Below, one piece after another: positions 15,207 to 22,344 of a stretch of 57,810 nt of DNA. Source of the DNA: CAZFDE01 sp964517795 (GTDB lineage Bacteria > Planctomycetota > Phycisphaerae > Sedimentisphaerales > Anaerobacaceae); NCBI GenBank assembly GCA_964517795.1, contig CAZFDE010000011.1:1-57810 (forward strand). The letters run 5' to 3'. The first letter of the stretch is position 1, and each line of letters opens with the position of its first letter. The position numbers and the translations under genes are program-made. A model generated the notes under the pieces. It searched no databases and was not told the origin of the DNA. It saw nothing but the letters and a program-made list of their open reading frames with translations.

Positions 15207-16280
15207 ATGCAGATGCAAGCAGAAAACATAAAAGAGCGATTGCGCCGCGTGCGACAGGCGCTGCGGTCGTCTAGGTATCAGGCCCTGCTGGTGCTCAATC
15301 CGGCAAATGTCCGCTATCTGACCGGCTTTGGCGGCGAGGATAGCTGGTCGCTGGTAACGTCGAGGCAATGCTATCTGATGACGGACAGCCGCTTCGGCGA
15401 ACAGGCCGCCAAGGAATGCCCGGCTGTGAAGATTATCGAACGCAAGACAACGCTTATCGGACAGACCGCGAAGGTTATTGGCCGACTGAAAAATGTCGAA
15501 ACCATCGCGGTCGAAAACACGCTGCCGCTGGCGGTCTTCGGCAAGCTCAAAAAAGCCCTTGACGCCAAACTCAAACCGGTCGATTCACTGGTCGAAAAGT
15601 TGCGCGTGACCAAAGATCCTTGCGAAGTAAGCTGCATTCGAAAAGCAGGGAAGATCGCTGCGGGCGCTTTTGAACAGATCCAATCGGCTGTCAAGCCCGG
15701 TATCACGGAAAGCGAACTGGCGGGCCTGCTGGAACTGGAAATTCGTCGGGCCGGCGCGACTACGAGTTTTGAGACGATTGTTGCTTTTGGCGCCAATGCC
15801 TCCCAGCCGCACTATCGCCCGGGCACCGTCAAGCTCAAAAAAAATGATACCATTCTGATCGATTTCGGTGTGCGATACCTCGGGTACTGCTGCGATATCA
15901 CGCGGAATTTGACGGTTGGGAAGGTATCGGCATTTTATAAAAAGGCCTACCGCGCTGTCGCCGAAGCACAGAAAGCCGCCATCGCTCAGATTCGCGCCGG
16001 TGCGGATATCCAGACCGTTGACCGGGCCGCCAGAGATGTGATTAAACAGGCAGACTTGCCGGTGTATGGTCATGGCACCGGTCACGGGCTGGGGCTGGAT
16101 ATCCACGAACGGCCGGCTGTTGTCGGCGAAAACAAGGATCAGTTCGAGGCCGGGATGGCCATCACCATTGAACCGGGTGTCTATATCCCCGGCAAACTCG
16201 GTATCCGTATCGAAGACGATATCCTTGTTACCGAAACCGGCTGTAAAATTCTTACCCATTGCAAAAAAATGATCATTTAA
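15207..16280 (+). CDS. M24B family aminopeptidase P-type (Xaa-Pro) peptidase
   Basis: 357-aa cytosolic dinuclear metallopeptidase that removes residues N-terminal to proline. The N-terminal creatinase-like domain holds NPANVRYLTGF; the C-terminal pita-bread domain has the five ligands Asp219 (ILIDFGV), Asp230 (CCDITR), His293 (GTGHGLGLDIHE), Glu322 (TIEPGVY) and Glu336 (RIEDDI). All are intact. Two possible starts, ATG 15207 or ATG 15213; GGGGA upstream fits the second better. The stop is 15 nt before the symporter start, so the two genes probably share a transcript; peptide use plus sodium-driven uptake is a plausible pairing. Confidence 0.93.
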   Translation: MQMQAENIKERLRRVRQALRSSRYQALLVLNPANVRYLTGFGGEDSWSLVTSRQCYLMTDSRFGEQAAKECPAVKIIERKTTLIGQTAKVIGRLKNVETIAVENTLPLAVFGKLKKALDAKLKPVDSLVEKLRVTKDPCEVSCIRKAGKIAAGAFEQIQSAVKPGITESELAGLLELEIRRAGATTSFETIVAFGANASQPHYRPGTVKLKKNDTILIDFGVRYLGYCCDITRNLTVGKVSAFYKKAYRAVAEAQKAAIAQIRAGADIQTVDRAARDVIKQADLPVYGHGTGHGLGLDIHERPAVVGENKDQFEAGMAITIEPGVYIPGKLGIRIEDDILVTETGCKILTHCKKMII

Positions 16281-16295
16281 TTCGACAGGAGCTGC

Positions 16296-18374
16296 ATGGA
16301 ATATCTCAGTTTTTTCGACTACGCATTGATCGTGCTGTACTTCGCCGCCGTCACATTGGTGGGCATTATTCTCAGCAGAAAAGCATCCGGCAGTATCGAA
16401 GATTACTTCCTGGGCGGGCGAAATCTGCCATGGTGGGCGCTGGCCTTTTCCGGGACGGCATGGTGGTTCAGCATCTCCGGCAGCATGATCATTATTTCGT
16501 TTCTCTATATGCTCGGCCCGCGCGGCTTGTATATCGAGTTTCGCGGCGGGGCATGTCTGATCATGCTCATCCCAATGTTGTGGTCGGCCAAATGGCACCG
16601 CCGCAGTCAATGCGTCACCGGCGCCGAATTTCTTGTCTTTCGATTCGGTGACAATACATGGGCAAGGTTCTCGCGAATAGTTACGGCGTTTGCGGCCGTC
16701 GTTACCAATATTGCCATGCTCGGCATGTTCATTAAATCCGTGGGGCTGTTTATCTCGACATTCGTACCGTTTACCCCCCTCGAATGCGAGATCATCATGG
16801 TCGTCATCGTAACCATCTATACCGTCCTGAGCGGTTTTTACGGCGTGGTCGTAACAGACATGATCCAGTGCGTCTTTATTTTTGCCTGCGTTGCGATTAT
16901 ATCCGTAATGGCCTTTAACCGGGTCGGCAGCGCCGATGAAGTGGGCGTACTGGCTGAGAAAGTGACCGGCGCGAGCGGCTGGCTCAAATCCTATCCGCAA
17001 TGGAAAACCCCCATGCCCGAGGGCGGCGAATATCAGCAGTACCAGTACCTGATCATGTTCGCGATTTTCTATATCATCCGCAACCTCTTAAGCGCCACCG
17101 GCGCGGGCGCCGCGCCGATGTATTTCGGGGCGCGCAGCGACCGCGAATGCGGCAAACTGACCTTTATGTGGGGCAACTTGATGACGTTTCGCTGGCCGAT
17201 GATGATGGGCTTTGCCGTGCTGGGGATTTACATGGTCAGCGAATTATACGGCGGCGATACCTCGCAACTGGCCCAGGCCGCCGAATTGGTCAAAGCGCAT
17301 ATTCCCGGCATCGATAATTTTTCATGGGCCAATACGGTTGCGGATATCGGTTATACGCCGGAAAAATACCCGGCCGAACTGGTCAGCGGCCTGCAGAACC
17401 TGCTCGGCGAAAAGTGGATCCAGAAAATTCAACTGATGGGCTTTGACGGCAACGTCAACCCCGAACGCATCCTGCCTTCGGTGGTGCTGTTTCTGGTGCC
17501 GGCCGGGGCACGCGGGCTGATTATCGTGACCCTGCTGGCCGCGTTTATGTCCGCGTTCGACTCAACCGTCAACTCCTGCACGGCCTTCTTTACGCGCGAC
17601 CTGTACCAGGCGTTCGTTCACAAAAAAGCCTCGAACAAGGAACTGATTACCGTCAGTTGGATCTTCGGCATCGCGCTGGTTTCCCTGGGCTGGCTTTTCG
17701 GCTATTACAGCAAAAGCCTCAACGATATCTGGGCATGGATCGTGATGGGGATTGGTGCGGCCGGCATCGTCTCCGGTGTCCTGCTGCATTACTATTGGCG
17801 GATCGGCAGCGGCGCCTTTGCCTTTGCATGGGTCATCGGATTGACCAGTGCCGTTTTGCATAAGGCGTTGTGGCCGCTGATGGAATCCAAATTCGGCTGG
17901 CCGACACTCAACGAATGGCAGATGTTCCTGCTGGTGATGGGCATCAACGTCGTCGCAACGATTATCGGGATCATTCTGTTTCCGCCGGCCGATAAAGAAA
18001 CGCTGGAAAAATACTATAAAACGGTCAAGCCCTATGGCGTCTGGGGGCCGGTCAAAAATGCACTTTCACCGGACGAACAAAAAGAACTGCGAACGGAATT
18101 TCGCTATAACATGCTGGCCCTGCCGTGTGCGTTTGTCTGGCTGGTGACGATGTTTTTGGCCTCGATGCAGTTGATTATCCATAAATGGACCGATTTCTAT
18201 ATCACGGCCGGGCTGTGGCTGCTTTCGCTGGTGGGACTGTATTTCTTCTGGTACAAACAATTGCCGCCCGATCAGTTCAGCAAGGTCAAGCATACCCCCG
18301 GCGAACCGGAAAAAGCCGGCCTGATCGACGCCCTGAAAACCGAAAAGAAAGATGCTGAAAATGAAAAAGCATAA
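16296..18374 (+). CDS. Sodium:solute symporter family protein
   Basis: 692-aa SSS-family transporter expected to couple sodium entry to uptake of a sugar or similar solute. It opens with a helix followed by the typical SGSIEDYFLGGRNLPWWALA, and has about 13-14 hydrophobic segments, with helix AAFMSAFDSTVNSCTAFFTR (about 410-430), the family's conserved region before helix 9. The C-terminal part, after residue 560, is longer than the average for this family, with a hydrophilic segment near TVKPYGVWGPVKNALSPDEQ and two late helices, as in the SGLT-like Planctomycete group. AGGAG is 6 nt before the ATG. Substrate is not determinable. Confidence 0.93.
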   Translation: MEYLSFFDYALIVLYFAAVTLVGIILSRKASGSIEDYFLGGRNLPWWALAFSGTAWWFSISGSMIIISFLYMLGPRGLYIEFRGGACLIMLIPMLWSAKWHRRSQCVTGAEFLVFRFGDNTWARFSRIVTAFAAVVTNIAMLGMFIKSVGLFISTFVPFTPLECEIIMVVIVTIYTVLSGFYGVVVTDMIQCVFIFACVAIISVMAFNRVGSADEVGVLAEKVTGASGWLKSYPQWKTPMPEGGEYQQYQYLIMFAIFYIIRNLLSATGAGAAPMYFGARSDRECGKLTFMWGNLMTFRWPMMMGFAVLGIYMVSELYGGDTSQLAQAAELVKAHIPGIDNFSWANTVADIGYTPEKYPAELVSGLQNLLGEKWIQKIQLMGFDGNVNPERILPSVVLFLVPAGARGLIIVTLLAAFMSAFDSTVNSCTAFFTRDLYQAFVHKKASNKELITVSWIFGIALVSLGWLFGYYSKSLNDIWAWIVMGIGAAGIVSGVLLHYYWRIGSGAFAFAWVIGLTSAVLHKALWPLMESKFGWPTLNEWQMFLLVMGINVVATIIGIILFPPADKETLEKYYKTVKPYGVWGPVKNALSPDEQKELRTEFRYNMLALPCAFVWLVTMFLASMQLIIHKWTDFYITAGLWLLSLVGLYFFWYKQLPPDQFSKVKHTPGEPEKAGLIDALKTEKKDAENEKA

Positions 18375-18828
18375 AACTGTTTTGGTTGTCGGCTCAGCAG
18401 TTTTACTTTTGAGTTTTGTGGTATCGGTTCTACTCTATCGGATTAAAATCCGACCATTAACAAAGCGCATCGCTTGCGGATCCCATCTTTCTTGTCTCCA
18501 TGCTTTTCTAAACAAAGAACAAGGTATACCACACGAAGCAATCGATACGAACCTGGGTAAAGACTGGCGAATGTTGAATGATAATGAATACCAGATCATT
18601 TCAACGCAGTGGACCAAGTCGGATGCGTTGGATCCCGGAGGACTAAGCGACTCGGCAATCCAACAACTGCTCGATCACTGGGGAAATCGTATTCTCATCG
18701 CGGCAAGAAAATCAGGCCGTGGAGCAGAATTTATGATATTATCCAAAGGCCCTGATGGGAAACCAAATACCAAAGATGATATTGTGTTGCCATATGGGCA
18801 TACTTTTCCAATTGAAAAGCTTGATTAA
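18361..18828 (+). CDS. Small membrane-anchored protein with pseudopilin-like C-terminus
   Basis: About 155 aa. N-terminal hydrophobic helix (VLVVGSAVLLLSFVVSVLLY), then a soluble domain. The end contains DHWGNRILIAARKSG followed by FMILSKGPDGKPNTKDDIVL. The pair D-x-WGN and S-x-GPDG-x-x-x-T-x-DDI matches the C-terminal calcium-loop pattern of major type II pseudopilins (GspG), but there is no prepilin GFTLxE signal, so this is a derived or domesticated domain. Starts available at 18352 and 18361, both inside the symporter gene, which ends at 18374; overlap suggests coupling. AT-richer than its neighbours. Confidence 0.6.
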   Translation: MKKHKTVLVVGSAVLLLSFVVSVLLYRIKIRPLTKRIACGSHLSCLHAFLNKEQGIPHEAIDTNLGKDWRMLNDNEYQIISTQWTKSDALDPGGLSDSAIQQLLDHWGNRILIAARKSGRGAEFMILSKGPDGKPNTKDDIVLPYGHTFPIEKLD

Positions 18829-18960
18829 CTGCGAATCCCCGGTGCGATCGGCGGGTCGATGGTCGGTGGATGGCTCATGCATAAGATCAGCAGTAATATC
18901 GTTCGGGCGGCGTTTATCGCGGTCGTTGTAATCGGCAGTTATAAAATGCTGACCGTTTGA
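18829..18960 (+). pseudogene. C-terminal relic of a TauE/SafE (TSUP) permease
   Basis: A 43-codon open frame without a start, ending at TGA 18958-18960. It reads LRIPGAIGGSMVGGWLMHKI and continues with VRAAFIAVVVIGSYKML before the stop. The glycine-rich IPGAIGGSMVGGW and the final helix with YKML are typical of the last two helices of TauE/SafE sulfite-exporter family permeases. The upstream roughly 200 residues of such a protein are absent. The relic starts directly at the stop of the preceding gene, so a deletion or insertion join lies at about 18829. Confidence 0.6.
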
Positions 18961-18987
18961 CAACGACAATGGTGGGCATGGCCTACC

Positions 18988-20703
18988 CTACGATTTATTT
19001 GAGTCTTTTTTCTGTTTGGCCTGGATTTTGGCCCAGGTGTCTTTGAGCGTTACGGTCCGGTTGAAAACGAGCTTGTCGTCTTTGCAATCCCGGTCAGCGC
19101 AGAAATAGCCCAATCGTTCGAACTGCACACGGTCCAGCGGCTTGGCATCTTGGAGTGCCGGTTCGAGTTTCGCCCCTTCGATCACCTCTAAGGAATTCGG
19201 ATTGATGTTCGCTGAAAAATCCTGACCTTCTTCAACCTCTTCAGGATTTTCTTTGGTAAAGAGGTTATCGTACAGCCGCACCTGGGCGTCGAGGGCGTGT
19301 TCGGCGCAGACCCAGTGCAGCGTCGCTTTGACCCTGCGGCCGTCCGGCGCATCACCACCGCGGGTATCGGGGTCGTAGGTGCAGTGGATTTCGGTGATAT
19401 TGCCGTCGGCATCTTTGACCACATCGGTGCATGTCACAAAATACGCATAGCGCAGGCGCACCTCGCGGCCGGGGGCGAGCCGGTAGAATTTCTTCGGCGG
19501 CTCCTCCATAAAATCGCCCTGTTCGATGTAAAGCACCTTAGAGAACGGCACTTTTCGCATCCCGGCGGACTCATCTTCGGGATTATTGATCGCATCCAAT
19601 TCCTCGCTCTGGCCTTGCGGGTAATTGTCGATGACTACTTTCAAGGGCCGCAGTACGGCCATGAATCGCGGCGAGGTCTTGTTGAGGTCCTCGCGCAGGC
19701 AATGCTCCAACAGCGCCAGATCGACGGTACTGTTGAATTTATTGACGCCGATGACTTTGCAGAAATTGCGGATGGCCGCGGGCGAGTAGCCCCTTCGCCG
19801 CAGGCCGGAGATCGTCGGCATTCGCGGATCGTCCCAGCCGCTGACATGGCCGTCCTGCACCAGCCGCAGGAGTTTGCGCTTGCTCATGACGGTATAGGTC
19901 AGGTTCAACCGGGCGAATTCGATCTGCTGGGGGTGGTGCACGCCGAGTGCATCGAGGTACCAGTCGTAGAGCGGGCGGTGATTTTCGAATTCCAGCGTGC
20001 AGATCGAATGCGTGATGCCCTCGACCGAATCCTCCAGCCCGTGGGCCCAGTCGTACATCGGGTAAATGCACCAGTCGTCGCCGGTGCGGTGGTGCGATGC
20101 GTGCAGGATGCGGTACATCACCGGGTCGCGCATGTTCAGGTTCGGATGGGCCATGTCGATCTTGGCCCGCAGGGTCCGCGAGCCGTCGGGGAACTCGCCT
20201 TTTTTCATGCGTTCAAAGAGGTTGAGATTCTCCTCGACGCTGCGGCCGCGGTGGGGCGAGTCCTTGCCCGGCTCGGTAAGCGTTCCGCGGTAGTCGCGGA
20301 TCTCATCGCCGGTCAGGTCGCAGACATAGGCTTTGCCTTTTTTGATCAGATCGATCGCGTAATCGTACATCTGCTGAAAGTAGTCCGAGGCGAAATACAG
20401 CCGATCCTGCCAGTCCCAGCCGAGCCAGTGTACGTTATCGATGATCGAATCGACGTATTCCTGCTCTTCCTTGGTGGGGTTGGTGTCGTCGAACCGCAGG
20501 TTACAGGTGCCGCCGAATTCGGCGGCGATGCCGAAGTTCAGGCAGATGCTCTTGGCGTGGCCGATGTGCAGATAGCCGTTGGGCTCCGGCGGAAAGCGGG
20601 TCGCCACGCGGCCGGCCCACTTGCCGGTCTTATTATCCTCGGCCACGATCTGGCGGATAAAATCCAGTGATACCGATTTTTCGTTATGCTCACGATCGTT
20701 CAT
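18988..20703 (-). CDS. glnS: Glutaminyl-tRNA synthetase
   Basis: Class I aminoacyl-tRNA synthetase, 571 aa, charging tRNA-Gln with glutamine. HIGH motif in FPPEPNGYLHIGHAKS (HIGH at 46-49), the KMSKS variant in TYTVMSKRKLLRL (about 265-277), the GlnRS feature SICTLEFENHRPLYDWYLDAL, and a C-terminal anticodon-binding beta barrel with the diagnostic GDFMEEPPKKFYRLAPG and YFCADRDCKDDKLVFNRTV. The length is typical and there is no C-terminal extension. Starts at ATG 20703. The IS630-like element inserted about 140 nt upstream in the divergent region may have altered its promoter. Confidence 0.97.
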   Translation of the reverse strand: MNDREHNEKSVSLDFIRQIVAEDNKTGKWAGRVATRFPPEPNGYLHIGHAKSICLNFGIAAEFGGTCNLRFDDTNPTKEEQEYVDSIIDNVHWLGWDWQDRLYFASDYFQQMYDYAIDLIKKGKAYVCDLTGDEIRDYRGTLTEPGKDSPHRGRSVEENLNLFERMKKGEFPDGSRTLRAKIDMAHPNLNMRDPVMYRILHASHHRTGDDWCIYPMYDWAHGLEDSVEGITHSICTLEFENHRPLYDWYLDALGVHHPQQIEFARLNLTYTVMSKRKLLRLVQDGHVSGWDDPRMPTISGLRRRGYSPAAIRNFCKVIGVNKFNSTVDLALLEHCLREDLNKTSPRFMAVLRPLKVVIDNYPQGQSEELDAINNPEDESAGMRKVPFSKVLYIEQGDFMEEPPKKFYRLAPGREVRLRYAYFVTCTDVVKDADGNITEIHCTYDPDTRGGDAPDGRRVKATLHWVCAEHALDAQVRLYDNLFTKENPEEVEEGQDFSANINPNSLEVIEGAKLEPALQDAKPLDRVQFERLGYFCADRDCKDDKLVFNRTVTLKDTWAKIQAKQKKDSNKS

Positions 20704-20841
20704 CCGATCCGTACCCCTTTCTTTGGGCGCGTCATTTAAGCAGCGATTATACGAAGGACAGCTTATTCGGTCAAGAATCCTTGTAAACGTGATTGTAAAA
20801 ACCCAAAAGCAGTTCTTGAAACCGCCGGTGTTTTCATTTAG

Positions 20842-21942
20842 TATAAGCCCGCTTACAATTTTTGTTGCTCTTTGAAAAGTTAAACGAACGAGTTGTTTTT
20901 ATCCGATAATATGGGTATGAGACCCATAGGAACAAATCAACAATTGGAGCAAAGACGGCGTAAAGCCATAGCGTTGCTGAAACAAGGCAATGGAGTTCGC
21001 CAAACAGCGTGTCTTGTCGGGGCAAGCCCGGGCACAATAAGTGATTGGCGTAAGGCCTACAAACAACAAGGGCAGGCGTTCTTTGTTGCGCATAGTCCGC
21101 CCGGCAGGTTGCCGGGTTTAACCCAACGTGACAAAAACAAACTGGAAAAGCTTTTACTGAAAGGTGCCCGTTGTAATGGTTACGCCACAGCGCTTTGGAC
21201 ACTGCAACGCATTGCCGAAGTCATCGAAAAACAGTTTGGCATAACTTACGATTTATCCAGTGTCTGGCATATCTTGAAAGGCATGGGTTGGCGTTGCCAG
21301 AAACCTGAAAAGCGGGCTCGGGAACGGGATGAACAGGCCATCGCCGTCTGGCGCAAGCAAGAATGGCCGCGTATAAAAAAAATTCCGAAGAAACGGTAAA
21401 ACCATCGTTTTCCTTGACGAAAGCGGCTTTATGCTTCAGCCAACAGTAAGGCGAACGTGGTCGCCAAGAGGTCAAACACCGATTCATTACAGTTGGGATC
21501 GTCGGGATAGGTTGAGCGCAATATCGACACTGAATGTATCGCCTAAAAGGCACACATTGAGCTTGTATTTTTCGGTACAGAATCGTAATATTTGTGCCGA
21601 TGATTTTGAAGCATTTATTGCTCAATGGCTGATTCATTTTCCTAAAGGTGTTATCCTTGTTATTGACCGCTGGATGGTTCATCGTAGTGGAATGCGACGC
21701 CTTAAAGATCGTTTTGGGCGACGGGTCGAAGTGGAGTGGTTGCCAGCTTATGCCCCTGAACTGAATCCTGTTGAACAAATTTGGAACTACGGTAAATATA
21801 GCCAACTGGCAAATTTTATCCCTGACGACATTAATCATCTGGCTTCGGTACTTGATGTGTCTCTGAGCCAGCAGGCAAAAAAGAAAAATTGCTTCGTTCG
21901 TTTTTTCATTGTGCAACGTTAAAAATATAATGTGTGCGTATA
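20842..21942 (+). mobile_element. IS630/Tc1-type insertion sequence with frameshifted transposase
   Basis: About 1.1 kb. Ends are tentative: imperfect inverted repeats, about 16 of 22 matches, starting TATAAGCCCGC at 20842 and (on the minus strand) TATACGCACAC at 21942. Each is flanked by TA-rich sequence, consistent with IS630-family insertion at TA. Carries the transposase described next. No other copy is seen in the window. Confidence 0.6.
20911..21922 (+). pseudogene. IS630-family transposase, two frames joined by +1 shift
   Basis: First part 20911-21399: helix-turn-helix DNA-binding region with LEQRRRKAIALLKQGNGVRQ and SPGTISDWRKAY, followed by YDLSSVWHILKGMGW. Second part, from about 21377 to 21922 in the next frame: DDE catalytic core with Asp in IVFLDESGF, Asp in VILVIDRWMVHRSG and Glu in YAPELNPVEQIWNYGK. 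The frames overlap at a run of eight A (21375-21382). Removing one A, or a +1 slip, fuses both parts exactly. IS630-type elements sometimes use a programmed shift, and A8 also permits transcriptional slippage, so the element may be active rather than dead. The D-R at the second Asp (usually D-N) is a small deviation. I prefer ATG 20911 to the TTG upstream. Confidence 0.85.
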
Positions 21943-21989
21943 ATTATTCAAAAGTCAATAATATCTGCTGAATTATTATATTCAGTAAG

Positions 21990-22319
21990 ATGAATGCGTC
22001 AGAATCAGTTATAAAAAGTGTCCAAAGATATCTTCATGCGTTATCCGAAACTGGCTTGGAAGTAAGTTTTGGCGTAATATTCGGCTCTTATGCAAAAGGT
22101 ACAGATGGCCCTTACAGTGATATCGATTTGCTGGTCGTATCGCCTGAATTTGACGAGGTCATTTCACGTGAGAGTGTTAAGAAACTCTGGCGAATAGCGG
22201 CTCGCACAGAAAGTCGAATCGAACCGATCCCCCGTGGGCACCGGCAATGGGAAAACGATACATCCAATGCGATAATTGAAATCGCACGAATCGAGGGGCA
22301 AAGAATCCCAGTATCATAA
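21990..22319 (+). CDS. MNT-type minimal nucleotidyltransferase
   Basis: 109-aa polymerase-beta-fold nucleotidyltransferase. Active-site motif FGSYAKGTDGPYSDIDLLVV (about residues 31-50) has GS and the two acidic residues of DxD. Proteins of this type are often antitoxins paired with HEPN toxins, by adenylylating them. No HEPN gene adjoins: upstream is the insertion element, downstream the convergent mannosidase. A TATATT box ends 7 nt before the ATG, so the message could be leaderless. Either an orphan left after loss of its partner or a stand-alone enzyme. Confidence 0.85.
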   Translation: MNASESVIKSVQRYLHALSETGLEVSFGVIFGSYAKGTDGPYSDIDLLVVSPEFDEVISRESVKKLWRIAARTESRIEPIPRGHRQWENDTSNAIIEIARIEGQRIPVS

Positions 22320-22344
22320 CTTTTGATCGCTTCTCTCAAACTTC

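Noticed and set aside
15585..17000. A 471-codon minus-strand open frame across the peptidase and symporter genes
   Set aside because: Spans two confirmed plus-strand genes, and its composition (many His, Gln, Asp) is typical of an antisense frame.
19297..20670. A 457-codon plus-strand open frame opposite glnS
   Set aside because: It is the reverse complement of a well-supported gene, with no recognisable domains; high-GC codon bias on the coding strand creates such frames.
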